64,000 nucleotides of DNA from Parvibaculum sp. (lineage in GTDB: Bacteria > Pseudomonadota > Alphaproteobacteria > Parvibaculales > Parvibaculaceae): the NCBI RefSeq assembly GCF_030651915.1, contig NZ_JAUSBV010000005.1, positions 62,001-126,000 of the forward strand, read 5' to 3'. Below are positions 18,319 through 27,688 of the stretch, in pieces. Numbering within the stretch: position 1 is the first letter of the stretch; each line of letters opens with the position of its first letter. Made by a program: the position numbers and the translations under genes. The notes under the pieces were generated by a model. It was not told the origin of the DNA. It was given only the letters and a program-made list of their open reading frames with translations, and ran no database searches.

Positions 18319-18959
18319 AGATCGGCGTCCTCATTTCCGGGCGCGGATCCAACCTTGCCGCATTGATCGGGGCATGCGCCGAACCCGGCTTTCGCGGCCG
18401 CATCGCCGTCGTCATCTCCAACCGGCCCGGTGCGGAGGGCCTCAAGGTCGCCGAGGCGGCGGGCATTCCAACACAGGTGATCGACCACAAGAATTTTGCC
18501 AGTCGCGAGACATTCGACGCGGAGCTCGACCGGGCGCTGCGCGAGGCGGGCGTCGAACTGATCTGCAATGCCGGCTTCATGCGCATTCTCTCCGACGGAT
18601 TTGTCGACAAATGGCGCAACCGCCAGCTCAACATCCACCCTTCCCTTCTGCCCGCGTTCAAGGGTCTGCATGTGCATCAGCGCGCCATCGAAGCTGGCGT
18701 GAAGATCACGGGCTGCACGGTGCATTTCGTGCGGCCGGAAATGGATGAGGGCCCCATCGTCGCGCAAGCGGCCGTACCGGTGTTGTCCGGCGACACGCCC
18801 GAAACGCTGGCCGCGCGCGTGCTCGAAGCCGAACACAAGCTCTACCCGATGGCATTGAAGCTGGTGGTCGAAGGTCGCGCCCGTGTGGTCGGCGAGCAGG
18901 TAACGCTGATGGAGGCGGACGGGACGGAGGCGGCGCCGCTTTTTGTGCCGGCAATCTGA
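18315..18959 (+). CDS. purN: Phosphoribosylglycinamide formyltransferase
   Basis: 214 aa. Formylates GAR with 10-formyl-THF. Begins [17 protein letters not shown]; the catalytic block shows [15 protein letters not shown], then [15 protein letters not shown], which holds the active-site Asn and His, and later [14 protein letters not shown] with the catalytic Asp (about residues 140-150). Expected length. Starts inside the purM stop codon. A hairpin follows at 18973. Confidence 0.96.
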   Translation: MKIGVLISGRGSNLAALIGACAEPGFRGRIAVVISNRPGAEGLKVAEAAGIPTQVIDHKNFASRETFDAELDRALREAGVELICNAGFMRILSDGFVDKWRNRQLNIHPSLLPAFKGLHVHQRAIEAGVKITGCTVHFVRPEMDEGPIVAQAAVPVLSGDTPETLAARVLEAEHKLYPMALKLVVEGRARVVGEQVTLMEADGTEAAPLFVPAI

Positions 18960-18972
18960 CGACGACAGAAAG

Positions 18973-18992
18973 GCCCGCCGCATCAGGCGGGC
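18973..18992 (+). terminator. Hairpin after purN
   Basis: A 7-bp stem GCCCGCC/GGCGGGC with a 6-nt loop is followed only by TATTA, so it is a weak or Rho-assisted terminator. Confidence 0.45.
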
Positions 18993-19003
18993 TATTAGCA
19001 TAT

Positions 19004-19023
19004 GATCAGATCAGATCAGATCT
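19004..19023. repeat. Four tandem GATC(A/T) pentamers
   Basis: GATCAGATCAGATCAGATCT: a short 5-bp tandem repeat at the left edge of an AT-rich insert, 25 bp before the lipoprotein start. It could vary in copy number by slippage. Confidence 0.6.
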
Positions 19024-19047
19024 AGGCGACTTAAGGAAATTACATTG

Positions 19048-19443
19048 ATGCGCATCAAGAAGCTCGGTCATTTCGCCTATGCGGTCTGCATTGCAGCTTC
19101 TCTTAATGGCTGCTCGGAGCAATCAAATAACGAGATTTCTGATGAATACTTATCACAACTCGATCTCTGGGTAGATCAAGGTGGCGAAATTAACGAGATA
19201 CAAACCGAGCTCGTCGAGCCGTGCGGGAAGTTGGTGATGGCAAAAGGCTCAACAGCTGACAGAGCGGCGTACATTTCAACACGACAAGAAGATTTCCACA
19301 TGATGGTGGACATCTGCGTCAAGCTAACCGTTCATCGCGTTTACCCGCAGCCAGAATTTGAAAATCCAAAGATTGTCGCAACGATATGCGGAGCTAAAGA
19401 CGAACTGCTAACGAACCTTTGTGATCGCTCAAGTCTAAAGTAA
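19048..19443 (+). CDS. Predicted small lipoprotein, orphan
   Basis: 131 aa. A basic start and hydrophobic segment (KKLGHFAYAVCIAASLNGC) end in a lipobox-like LNGC, so the mature protein would begin at Cys 21 and be lipid-anchored. The mature part has three more cysteines (in VEPCGK, VDICVK and ATICGA, with a fourth near the end in NLCDR), suggesting disulfides. No family recognised. Base composition is visibly lower in GC than the neighbours and codon use differs, suggesting recent arrival between purN and ndk. ATG 19048 is 10 nt after AAGGA. Confidence 0.65.
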   Translation: MRIKKLGHFAYAVCIAASLNGCSEQSNNEISDEYLSQLDLWVDQGGEINEIQTELVEPCGKLVMAKGSTADRAAYISTRQEDFHMMVDICVKLTVHRVYPQPEFENPKIVATICGAKDELLTNLCDRSSLK

Positions 19444-19502
19444 CCCTCACATTCTCCGCAGCATTTGGCGTGCAGCCAACAAACAGTAGGCCAAAGATGC
19501 AA

Positions 19503-19530
19503 AAAGCCCCGCCGTTTCCAGCGGGGCTTT
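19503..19530. terminator. Bidirectional terminator between lipoprotein gene and ndk
   Basis: Perfect 10-bp arms AAAGCCCCGC and GCGGGGCTTT around an 8-nt loop, with an A-run on the left and T-run on the right, so it can serve both convergent genes. Confidence 0.85.
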
Positions 19531-19552
19531 CGAAATTCAGCGGCTGTCCAAA

Positions 19553-19975
19553 TCAGCCGACGATCTCTTCATCCTTGAAGAAGTATTTGATTTCCTCGGC
19601 CGCCGTTTCCGGGGCGTCGGAACCGTGGACCGAGTTGGCCTCGATCGACTCGGCGAAATCCTTGCGGATCGTGCCGGCATCGGCATTGGCGGGGTTGGTC
19701 GCGCCCATGATCTCGCGGTTCTTCGCGACGGCGTTCTCGCCTTCCAGCACCTGGACGACGACCGGGCCCGAAATCATGAAGGAGACCAGATCGTTGAAGA
19801 AGGGGCGCTCCTTGTGGACAGCATAGAAGCCTTCGGCCTGCGCCTTCGACATGTGGATGCGCTTGGAGGCGACCACACGGAGACCGGCGCTTTCGAAGCG
19901 GTCGATGATCTTGCCGGTGAGATTACGCCGGGTCGCGTCCGGCTTTATGATCGAGAAGGTCCGTTCGAGGGCCAT
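19553..19975 (-). CDS. ndk: Nucleoside diphosphate kinase
   Basis: 140 aa, normal length. Transfers phosphate between nucleoside di- and triphosphates by ping-pong through a histidine. [15 protein letters not shown] opens the fold; the active-site histidine lies in [10 protein letters not shown] (about residue 117). Cytoplasmic. Single gene ending at the shared terminator. Confidence 0.97.
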   Translation of the reverse strand: MALERTFSIIKPDATRRNLTGKIIDRFESAGLRVVASKRIHMSKAQAEGFYAVHKERPFFNDLVSFMISGPVVVQVLEGENAVAKNREIMGATNPANADAGTIRKDFAESIEANSVHGSDAPETAAEEIKYFFKDEEIVG

Positions 19976-20071
19976 GCGTCAGCGTCCTGTACCAGATGGG
20001 GTGAAGATTTGGCGCGGTTTATAGCCGGGGTTGGTGACGCGGGCAACCGGGGGTGCTAAAAGCCCGCCATC

Positions 20072-21982
20072 ATGCTGCATATCAACGATCTCACCTTCCG
20101 AATGGAGGGGCGCCTGCTCCTCGACCGTGTCACCGCCGCCATCCCGCCGGGGCAGCGGACGGGCTTTGTCGGCCGTAACGGCACCGGCAAATCCACGCTC
20201 CTGAAGCTCATCACGGGCGAATACGGGCCCGAATCCGGCAGCCTTTCCTTTCCCAAGAACTGGCGCGTCGGCATGGTGCGGCAGGAGGTTCTCGCCGGAC
20301 CGACCTCACTGCTGGACACGGTGCTTGCCGCCGATATCGAGCGGTCGTCGCTGCTGGCCGAGGCGGAGACCGCCACCGACCCGCACCGGATCGCCGATAT
20401 CCATTTGCGCCTCGCCGATATCGGCGCCCATGCCGCTCCCGCCAGGGCGGCCACGATCCTTTCCGGCCTCGGCTTCGACGAGGCGGCGCAGGGCCGTCCC
20501 TGCGCCGATTTCTCGGGCGGCTGGCGGATGCGCGTCGCGCTCGCGGCCGTGCTCTTCTCCGAACCGGACCTGCTGCTGCTCGACGAACCGACCAACTATC
20601 TCGATCTCGAAGGCTCGATCTGGCTCGAGGAGTATCTGCGCACCTATCCGCATACCGTCCTGATCGTCAGCCATGACCGCGACCTTCTCAACAATGTCGC
20701 GCAGAACATTCTTCACCTCGAGCACAAGAAGCTCAGCGTCTATAGCGGCAATTACGACCGCTTCGACCGCACGCGCCGCGAAAAGCTGATGCTGCAGCTG
20801 TCGATGAAGAAGAAGCAGGAAGATGCCCGGCGCCACATGGAGAGCTTCGTCGAGCGCTTCAAGGCGAAGGCCTCGAAGGCGCGACAGGCGCAGAGCCGCA
20901 TGAAGGCGCTCGCCAAGATGGAGCCGATTGCCGACATTCTGAGCGAACGCGTGCTGCCATTCCGTTTTCCGGCGCCCGACAAGCCGCTCGCCTCGCCGAT
21001 CATCCGGCTCGAACATGCCTCGGTCGGCTACGAGCCGGGCAAGCCCGTGCTGAAAAACCTCGACCTCCGGATCGACCAGGACGACCGCATCGCTCTTCTG
21101 GGCGCCAATGGCAACGGCAAATCGACTTTCGCAAAACTCCTTTGCGACCGGCTGACCGTGAGTGCCGGGCACAAATACGATTCCAAAAAACTGCGCATCG
21201 CCTATTTCGCGCAGCATCAGCTCGACGAGCTCAACATGGGCGATACCCCTTACGAGCATTTCCGCGAGCTGAAGCCCGACGCCACCCAGGCGCAGACGCG
21301 CGCCATCGCCGGTTCCTATGGTTTCGGCGCCGACAAGGCGGATACGAAAGTCGAAAAGCTCTCCGGCGGCGAGAAGGCACGGCTGCTGTTTGCCGTTGCG
21401 ACCTTTCACAAGCCGCACATCATCATCCTCGACGAGCCGACCAACCATCTCGACGTCGACAGCCGCGAGGCGCTGGTCATGGCGATCAACGATTATGACG
21501 GCGCCTTCATTCTGATTTCGCATGACCGGCATCTGATCGAGACCTGCGCCGACCGGCTGTGGCTGGTTGCCGACGGTACGGTCTCGCCCTATGACGGCGA
21601 CCTCGACGATTACCGGAAATGGCTGCTCGATCCGGCAAGGCGCATCAAGCCGCTGGTGGCAGAGGACGACGCCGTGGCCGATGCGGCTCGCGCGCCGCGC
21701 CCCTCCAACGACAAGAAAGAGGCGCGACGGCTCGCCGCGCAAAAGCGGGAGCAGTTGGCGCCGCTGAAAAGGAAAGCGCAGACCGCCGAACAGGAAATCC
21801 AGCGTATCCAGAAGATCGTCGACGCACTGGACGCGAAACTTGCCGATCCGAAGGTGGCGGGCGATCCGGCCGCCATGTCGGCGACGGCGAAGGAACGCGC
21901 CGAGGCGTTGAAGGCGCGGGCGCGGGCGGAAGAGCTGTGGCTTGAGGCGAGCGCGACTTATGAAGAGGCGATGGCAGATTAG
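20072..21982 (+). CDS. ABC-F family ATPase
   Basis: 636 aa, two ATP-binding cassettes on one chain and no membrane segment, the ABC-F architecture. Cassette 1: Walker A GRNGTGKST, signature FSGGWRMR, Walker B LLLLDEPTNYLD. The linker (about 245-300) is rich in Lys/Arg/Met. Cassette 2: Walker A GANGNGKST, signature LSGGEKAR, Walker B IIILDEPTNHLD. The C-terminal 90 residues form a charged coiled coil. Housekeeping ABC-F proteins act on ribosomes in translation rather than in transport. Closest in layout to the Uup/YheS group; a resistance role is unlikely from context. Ends flush with the convergent phosphodiesterase gene. Confidence 0.92.
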   Translation: MLHINDLTFRMEGRLLLDRVTAAIPPGQRTGFVGRNGTGKSTLLKLITGEYGPESGSLSFPKNWRVGMVRQEVLAGPTSLLDTVLAADIERSSLLAEAETATDPHRIADIHLRLADIGAHAAPARAATILSGLGFDEAAQGRPCADFSGGWRMRVALAAVLFSEPDLLLLDEPTNYLDLEGSIWLEEYLRTYPHTVLIVSHDRDLLNNVAQNILHLEHKKLSVYSGNYDRFDRTRREKLMLQLSMKKKQEDARRHMESFVERFKAKASKARQAQSRMKALAKMEPIADILSERVLPFRFPAPDKPLASPIIRLEHASVGYEPGKPVLKNLDLRIDQDDRIALLGANGNGKSTFAKLLCDRLTVSAGHKYDSKKLRIAYFAQHQLDELNMGDTPYEHFRELKPDATQAQTRAIAGSYGFGADKADTKVEKLSGGEKARLLFAVATFHKPHIIILDEPTNHLDVDSREALVMAINDYDGAFILISHDRHLIETCADRLWLVADGTVSPYDGDLDDYRKWLLDPARRIKPLVAEDDAVADAARAPRPSNDKKEARRLAAQKREQLAPLKRKAQTAEQEIQRIQKIVDALDAKLADPKVAGDPAAMSATAKERAEALKARARAEELWLEASATYEEAMAD

Positions 21983-23242
21983 CTAGCGGCCGAGTGGAAG
22001 CACCCTGCCCTCGGCACCCTTGCCGGGCTGCAACCCAAGCAGCTTCATGACGGTCGGGTGAACATCGATCATGCCGATCCGGCCCAGGCGCTTGCCGCGG
22101 TCGACGCCCGAACCCCACGCATAGAAGATACCGTGCATCTGCGGTACGGATGCCGGATCGTATCCATGTGCGGCGCGCTGCACGTGTACCGGCGGCGTGA
22201 AGATTTCCGGCCAGACCTGCGTGACACCGAACATGTGTGCATAGTCGGGAAAAACTTCCGGGCCCTCGATCCAGTGCGGCGGCTTCGCCACGATCATCAG
22301 ATCACCGGAACGCGGACCATTTCCGAGGCGGGCGAACGCCGGGTGTGCACCCTTGCGATAAACGTCAAATGCGGCGCTGTATTCCGCCAGCGCCTTTTCA
22401 ACGCGGGCCACGCTTTCGTCCCGGTCGAGATAGATATAGGCGCTGGTACCGGCTGCCGCGACGCGCCCCTTGATGGCGTGCTTGATCATGATCCGGCCGA
22501 TATTGATCAGCGGACCAACATCGATCATGCCATGGTCGGTGCCGACAATCAGCGTCGCCTCACGGCCGCGCGGCAGGGCACGGATCGCCTTCATCAGTTT
22601 GCCAACAATAGCATCGCTCTTGCGCGCGGCTGCCAGCGCTTCGTCCGACTGTGTGCCATGTCTGTGCGCGGCGCCATCGGGACCGGTGAAATAGAGGGCA
22701 ATCAAACGTGGTCGATCGCTGCCGGTCATCGACAGCAGTTCGATCGCACGTTCGACGACCTGGTCGTCGGTCATGTGTTGCCGCAGACGGTTTGCGTAGG
22801 TCGCAAGCTTGCCCTTCGTGCCCGACCCGCGACCTGCGATCTGCAGCGCCGCCGAAACGACACCCTGACGCTCCGCCGCCTCCCACATCGTCTCGCAACC
22901 GGTGCGCCAGTCGGCGTCATAGCTGTGGTCGAAGCGCCCCTTCTTCGGGTCGAAGAAAACATTCGAGAGAATGCCGTGCCGGGCTGGCCAGCAGCCTGTC
23001 GTGAAGCTCGTATGGTTGGTCAGCGAGACCGACGGGAAGACCGGTGCGAGCCGATGCGACCACGCGCCTTCCGCGCGCATTTTATCCAGATGCGGCGTGG
23101 CGCCGGCCCTGATCATTGAAGGTGCAAATCCGTCGAAGAGAGCGACGACAACGGTTCTATCGGCAATCGACGCCGATGCCGGCCCGGCCGCAAACCCGAG
23201 CGCCGCAACCGCCACGAGCATCATGCGCGTCCGCCAAAACAT
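21983..23242 (-). CDS. Exported nucleotide pyrophosphatase/phosphodiesterase-like (alkaline phosphatase superfamily)
   Basis: 419 aa. The signal peptide ends near GPASAS. The alkaline-phosphatase-superfamily metal site is visible: VVVALFDGFAPSMI (first Asp), the nucleophile region PSVSLTNHTSF (Thr or Ser before NH, about residue 70), ALYFTGPDGAAHRHG (Asp and His ligands) and VGTDHGM (Asp-His pair). This pattern matches ectonucleotide pyrophosphatase/phosphodiesterases, which act on phosphodiesters outside the cytoplasm. ATG 23242 is used because GGGGAGG sits 5 nt before it, whereas a GTG 6 nt upstream would be fused to that site. It is 31 bp downstream of the MBL hydrolase on the same strand, probably co-transcribed. 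Confidence 0.85.
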   Translation of the reverse strand: MFWRTRMMLVAVAALGFAAGPASASIADRTVVVALFDGFAPSMIRAGATPHLDKMRAEGAWSHRLAPVFPSVSLTNHTSFTTGCWPARHGILSNVFFDPKKGRFDHSYDADWRTGCETMWEAAERQGVVSAALQIAGRGSGTKGKLATYANRLRQHMTDDQVVERAIELLSMTGSDRPRLIALYFTGPDGAAHRHGTQSDEALAAARKSDAIVGKLMKAIRALPRGREATLIVGTDHGMIDVGPLINIGRIMIKHAIKGRVAAAGTSAYIYLDRDESVARVEKALAEYSAAFDVYRKGAHPAFARLGNGPRSGDLMIVAKPPHWIEGPEVFPDYAHMFGVTQVWPEIFTPPVHVQRAAHGYDPASVPQMHGIFYAWGSGVDRGKRLGRIGMIDVHPTVMKLLGLQPGKGAEGRVLPLGR

Positions 23243-23273
23243 TGGCACCTCCCCGGCGCAGCCCGTTATGCGG

Positions 23274-24197
23274 CTATTCGATTGCGAAACCCTGCTTCAA
23301 AATGCCGGATTCGAGAAGACCATTGACAATCCCCCCATCGTGGCCAGGCACGAGTGCGATGTCGGGTTCGGCCTCATGCAAACGGTGCAGCGCCGCCAAT
23401 TGACCAAACACAGCCGTGCGATCTTCCTTGAGGAAGAACTGCGTCATGAGCCGCGCGCGTTCGCGCAACACTTCGATATTGCGATAGTGCCAAGCGACGT
23501 CGCCGAGAAAGAGCAGTTCCTCGCCATTCGCCTTCTGCACATAGACCATTTGACTGCCGGGCGTGTGACCTGGGGCCTTGATCAGCGCAACGCCGGGCGC
23601 AATCACACGATACTGTTCGTAGTCGAGCGGCTGATATCCTTCGAGCAGACCTTCAGGAAAGCGTGCAGGCAAGCTGCGTTCGGGATGCGCGAGCTGCTCG
23701 CGGGTCAGTTTCGTCGACGGCAGCACGGCCGCAAGTTCCGGATGCACCGTCAGGCCACCGATATGGTCCATGTGCTCATGCGTGATGACGATCAGCGATA
23801 CCGCCGCCATTGCGCGCTCCATGCGCGCATAAGCCTCCGCGTCGAAGGTGACGAGATTGCCGCCGCCAAGCTCTTCGTTCAGCGCCGTATCGATGAGGAT
23901 GCTTGTGCCGGGATAAACCAGACGGAAGGAATAGACCGGCACGTCGCGCGGGCCCCAGCCGTCGCCCGCGACAATGGCCGTGGCCGGAAACTGGAACGAG
24001 CCGATCAGCTCGACCTCGACAGAACCGGGCTTGTCGCCGGGTACAGCCGCCACAGCGCGACGAACCTGATTGATGTCGAGCGGGAAATCGGCATCCGACG
24101 GCATCCGGCTCTCTACAATGAGCCAGTAGTAGGCGGCGCCCGCGACAACAACAAGCGCGCCAAGCGTGACCAGCGTACGGCGTAACCAGACCGGCAT
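23274..24197 (-). CDS. MBL-fold metallo-hydrolase with N-terminal membrane anchor
   Basis: 307 aa. One hydrophobic helix near the N-terminus (TLVTLGALVVVAGAAYYWLIV) places the catalytic domain in the periplasm. The metallo-beta-lactamase signature is THEHMDHIGG (HxHxDH), followed by APGHTPGSQMVY (third His), LFLGDVAWH (bridging Asp) and LVPGHDG (last His). It resembles the AHL-lactonase/AttM-like branch in motif spacing, but substrate cannot be inferred. ATG 24197 has a strong GGGGAGGGG site; an in-frame start 63 bp upstream is less likely. Leads the phosphodiesterase gene. Confidence 0.85.
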   Translation of the reverse strand: MPVWLRRTLVTLGALVVVAGAAYYWLIVESRMPSDADFPLDINQVRRAVAAVPGDKPGSVEVELIGSFQFPATAIVAGDGWGPRDVPVYSFRLVYPGTSILIDTALNEELGGGNLVTFDAEAYARMERAMAAVSLIVITHEHMDHIGGLTVHPELAAVLPSTKLTREQLAHPERSLPARFPEGLLEGYQPLDYEQYRVIAPGVALIKAPGHTPGSQMVYVQKANGEELLFLGDVAWHYRNIEVLRERARLMTQFFLKEDRTAVFGQLAALHRLHEAEPDIALVPGHDGGIVNGLLESGILKQGFAIE

Positions 24198-24309
24198 GAT
24201 ATCCCCTCCCCTTTCATCGAATCTGCCAGAGACTATGAGCCTGCCGCCGCGGGCGATCAATCACCGGCGAATGCATGACCTCTATTCGGATTCCCGTGTA
24301 TCCGGCGCC

Positions 24310-24759
24310 TCAGGCCCTCTTCTCCCACTTGCCGGCATCGTTCTGCTGCCAGTAGGTCGCATCGTGGCCCTCGGCTTTCAGGACCTTCCAATGCTCGCGC
24401 GCGGCGGCCAGCGCGGCGGCGTCGCGACCGTCAAACATCAGGACGCAGCGCTCATAGCCCGAGAGCGGCCCCGGCCCTGCGCCGTCGACCAGAAACAACA
24501 CTTTGGCGCCGTTGGGATTTTCATCCTCGGTTGTCAGAAAAATCGGTGCCGATTCCGGCGCGCCATCGTCGCGGCTGCCATGCGGCAGAAAGCTCTCATC
24601 GCTATAGGTCCAGAGCGCGTTGTTGAGGGCTTCAAGACGCTCCGGCCCGCCTGCCCGCACCACGGCGCGCCAGCCGCGTTCCAGCGAACGCTCCAGCAAT
24701 TGCGGCAGAACGCGCTCCAACGGCGCGTTCTGCAGATGGTAAAACAGCACTTCTGTCAT
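24310..24759 (-). CDS. holC: DNA polymerase III chi subunit
   Basis: 149 aa. MTEVLFYHLQNAPLERVLPQLLERSL is the usual opening of HolC, followed by LWTYSDESFLPHG and VLFLVDG. Chi links the clamp loader to SSB during replication. The gene begins 19 bp before the pepA stop position in map order (after pepA in transcription), the same pepA-holC order found in many proteobacteria. Its ATG and first codons are part of an 11-bp-period TGACAG repeat (see 24753). There is no ordinary Shine-Dalgarno, so coupling to pepA translation is likely. Confidence 0.92.
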   Translation of the reverse strand: MTEVLFYHLQNAPLERVLPQLLERSLERGWRAVVRAGGPERLEALNNALWTYSDESFLPHGSRDDGAPESAPIFLTTEDENPNGAKVLFLVDGAGPGPLSGYERCVLMFDGRDAAALAAAREHWKVLKAEGHDATYWQQNDAGKWEKRA

Positions 24760-24781
24760 CGTTCTGTCACTGAACTGTCAC
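24753..24781 (+). promoter_or_regulatory. Three CTGTCA(T/C) repeats at 11-bp period across the pepA/holC junction
   Basis: CTGTCAT-CGTT-CTGTCAC-TGAA-CTGTCAC on the plus strand matches the PHO half-site at 7, 6 and 6 of 7 with exact spacing. It covers the pepA stop and the holC start, both read from the minus strand. Part of the pattern is forced by the TGA and the ATG-ACA codons, so a true PhoB site is uncertain. Confidence 0.35.
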
Positions 24782-26271
24782 GCTTCGTAGTGGTCGGCAA
24801 CCAGACGATTCAGCAGACGTACGCCCCAGCCCGAGCCCCAGCTCCGGTTGGTCGCGGTCTTGGGCGAGGCCATTGCCGTGCCGGCGATGTCGAGATGGGC
24901 CCAGGTGGTCTTGTTGACGAAGCGCTCGAGAAACTGCGCAGCGGTAATCGAACCGCCATCGCGACCGCCGGTGTTTTTCATGTCCGCGAACTGCGAGTCG
25001 ATCTGCTTGTCGTAGGCTGCACCCATCGGCAGGCGCCAGACCTTCTCGCTTTCGGCCTCGCCCGCGTCCGCCAATTGTTTCGACAGTTTGTCGTTGTTGG
25101 AAAAGAGACCGGCGTACTCCTTGCCGAGCGCGACCATGATGGCGCCTGTCAGCGTCGCAAGATCGACCATGAATTTCGGTTTGAAACGATTTTGCGTGTA
25201 CCAGAGCGCATCGGCGAGCACGAGACGGCCTTCGGCATCGGTGTTGATGATCTCGATGGTCTGACCCGACATGGAGGTGACGATGTCGCCCGGCCGCTGC
25301 GCTTTGCCATCCGGCATGTTCTCGACGAGGCCGATGACACCGATCGCGTTGACCTTGGCCTTGCGCGTCGCAAGTGTGCGCATCAGGCCGGTGACGCAGG
25401 CTGCGCCGCCCATGTCGCCTTTCATGTCTTCCATACCCGCTGGCGGCTTCAGCGAGATGCCGCCGGTGTCGAAACAGACGCCCTTGCCGACAAAGGCCAC
25501 TGGCTTCTCGCCGGCCTTGCCGCCCATCCAGCGCATGACCACAAGCTTGCTCTCGTGCTGGCTGCCATAGCCGACGCCAAGCAGTGAACCCATGCCGAGC
25601 TTCGTCATTTGCGCCTCGCCCAGCACCTCGACCTTGAGGCCGAGCTTCGACAGCGCGCTGGCGCGTTTGGCGAATTCGCCAGGAAAAAGAATATTCGGCG
25701 GCTCGTTGACCAGATCTCGCGCCAAGAACATGCCATCGGCAATTTTTGCCAGCGTCGCATAGTCCCTGCGCGCAGCGACCGCGGCGCGCGTCATCACGAT
25801 CAGCGATTTCAGGCTGACGGCTGCATCGTCGGCTTTCTTCTTCGTCTTGTATTTGTCGAAGCGGTACGAACGAAGCTTGACGCCGAAGGCGACGCGGGCG
25901 GCAGCCTCGCCGGCCGGCAGCTTGGCGCCCGATATGCCATCCAGAACGATCGACAGCGAGGTTTCCTTTGACTTTTCGAGACGGCCGAACAACTCGCCGC
26001 CCGCCTTCTCCAAGCCCGCGGCAGAGAGGTCCGCCGATTTCCCGAGGCCGACAAGAATGAGGCGACTGGCATTGACACCACGCGGCCCCATCACCTCCAG
26101 CATGGCGCCGACCTTGCCGGAAAACCCGGCGGCCTTCATTGCCCGCTTCAGCGCGCCACCCGTTTTGGCGTCCAGATCGGCTGCGGCGCCACGAAGGGCC
26201 GCGCCTTCGGTCACCAGGACAGCGAGCGCGCCCGATTTTGCGAGCGAGATGTCGGCGAAGGAAATATTCAT
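24778..26271 (-). CDS. pepA: Leucyl aminopeptidase
   Basis: 497 aa M17 metallopeptidase. Two-metal catalytic domain in the C-terminal half: [16 protein letters not shown] (Lys and Asp ligands, about residue 265), MKGDMGGAA, and the family signature [14 protein letters not shown] (about 345-358). The N-terminal domain is the usual macro-like fold. Releases N-terminal residues in the cytoplasm; in some bacteria PepA also binds DNA. First gene of pepA-holC, divergent from lptF across about 265 bp. Confidence 0.96.
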   Translation of the reverse strand: MNISFADISLAKSGALAVLVTEGAALRGAAADLDAKTGGALKRAMKAAGFSGKVGAMLEVMGPRGVNASRLILVGLGKSADLSAAGLEKAGGELFGRLEKSKETSLSIVLDGISGAKLPAGEAAARVAFGVKLRSYRFDKYKTKKKADDAAVSLKSLIVMTRAAVAARRDYATLAKIADGMFLARDLVNEPPNILFPGEFAKRASALSKLGLKVEVLGEAQMTKLGMGSLLGVGYGSQHESKLVVMRWMGGKAGEKPVAFVGKGVCFDTGGISLKPPAGMEDMKGDMGGAACVTGLMRTLATRKAKVNAIGVIGLVENMPDGKAQRPGDIVTSMSGQTIEIINTDAEGRLVLADALWYTQNRFKPKFMVDLATLTGAIMVALGKEYAGLFSNNDKLSKQLADAGEAESEKVWRLPMGAAYDKQIDSQFADMKNTGGRDGGSITAAQFLERFVNKTTWAHLDIAGTAMASPKTATNRSWGSGWGVRLLNRLVADHYEA

Positions 26272-26536
26272 CTATGCCTCTCTTGATTAGCTTTACGTCC
26301 GGTTTCGGGCGTGCGACTCACCGATTCGCATGATCACCGGTCCGGAAAAGGCCCCCTGCCGCCTTTTCCCGCCCGTCGAAATGGGATAACCATTTCTCTC
26401 AATAGAGCCCGACAAACCGCCGTACATCCTAGCTGAATCGCCGGCAAGGGAAAGCCATCGCCGACCGGGCAGGCAACAGACCGTCCGGACGTTTCCACAA
26501 GCGCAGAGACCAGATTTCCGGGCGGGAGCCGGACTC

Positions 26537-27688
26537 ATGCTGAAGGGCCTATCGCGGTACATATTTTTGCAGGCGCTGGGGCCGCTCGTCCTGGCGACTG
26601 TGGTGCTGACCGGCATCGTCTGGCTGACACAGGCGTTGCGCATGCTCGATGTGCTGATCATGCAGGGACAGACTCTCGTGACATTTTTTCAGCTCACCGC
26701 ACTCGCCCTGCCCAGCACACTCGTCATCGTCCTTCCAATCTCGCTCTTTTGTGCGCTGCTCTATACGCTGCACAAACTGATCACCGACAGCGAAATCGTC
26801 GTAATGTTCTCCGCTGGCGTCAGCCTGTGGTCGGTCGCACTGCCTATCCTCACAATTGCGTTTGCCGTGTCGGTCCTCGTGCTTTCCTTCAGCGTCTATG
26901 TCGCACCGGCGGGGTTGCGCGAACTCAAAACCCGCCTCTATGACGTCCGAACCGATGTCGCGTCGTCAATGATCCGGGAAGGCACGTTCACCAATCCGAC
27001 CGCGGGATTGACTGTCTATGTGCGGGATCGCGCAGCGGACGGAACCACGCACGGCATCCTGGTCCATGATGGCCGCAATCCCGCCGAGCCCATTACCTAC
27101 ATGGCTGAGACGGGCAGTCTTGTAAAAGGACCAAGGGGTCCACTTCTGGTAATGTTCAACGGCAACATCCAACGCGTTTCGCGCGGCGCCGGCAAGGAGA
27201 TGGGCGCGGCAACGCTACTTTATTTCGACAAATATACTTTCGATATGTCGGCTTACATTCAAGATCATCCAGCGGTCGTCTATGTAGGCCGCGAGCGCTA
27301 TTTCAGCGAACTCATCAATCCGGCACCGGACGATCAATATGGGCAGTTGCGACGCGACAAGTTACGGGCGGACGCTCATGAACGGCTCGTGGAAGGCATA
27401 TATCCGGTAGCGCTGGCGTTGATCGCTCTTGCGGCGCTGTTGCCGGCGCCATTCAATCGGCGTGGCTATGCAATGCGGATGGTGGTGGCGGCGGGCGCGG
27501 CCTTGGGGCTGCGGGTCGTCGGATTTGCGCTCGCCAATGCGTCCCAGAACAACTTGGATTTCGTTCCCCTGGTATATCTCGTACCTATTGCGGCATGTGC
27601 CATTTCGCTTGCCGCACTCGGCGGCGTGCGCTTCGGCCGGACTCTGCGATGGCTGCCGCGGCGTCCCGGCAGAGAGAGACGCGCATGA
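26537..27688 (+). CDS. lptF: LPS export system permease LptF
   Basis: 383 aa YjgP/YjgQ-family permease. Three N-terminal helices (first FLQALGPLVLATVVLTGIVWL, then ALPSTLVIVLPISLFCALLY, then IAFAVSVLVLSFSVYVAP), a periplasmic beta-jellyroll domain (about 135-270), and three C-terminal helices starting near LVEGIYPVALALIALAALL. With LptG and the ATPase LptB (encoded elsewhere) it extracts LPS from the inner membrane. Its stop overlaps the lptG ATG. Confidence 0.93.
   Translation: MLKGLSRYIFLQALGPLVLATVVLTGIVWLTQALRMLDVLIMQGQTLVTFFQLTALALPSTLVIVLPISLFCALLYTLHKLITDSEIVVMFSAGVSLWSVALPILTIAFAVSVLVLSFSVYVAPAGLRELKTRLYDVRTDVASSMIREGTFTNPTAGLTVYVRDRAADGTTHGILVHDGRNPAEPITYMAETGSLVKGPRGPLLVMFNGNIQRVSRGAGKEMGAATLLYFDKYTFDMSAYIQDHPAVVYVGRERYFSELINPAPDDQYGQLRRDKLRADAHERLVEGIYPVALALIALAALLPAPFNRRGYAMRMVVAAGAALGLRVVGFALANASQNNLDFVPLVYLVPIAACAISLAALGGVRFGRTLRWLPRRPGRERRA

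Noticed and set aside
20306-21742. 478-codon minus-strand frame inside the ABC-F gene
   Set aside because: The plus strand carries both Walker A, signature and Walker B sets. The minus frame is a shadow.
23243-23275. PHO box before the exported phosphodiesterase
   Set aside because: I looked because of the enzyme type. The gap to the MBL gene has no CTGTCA repeats.
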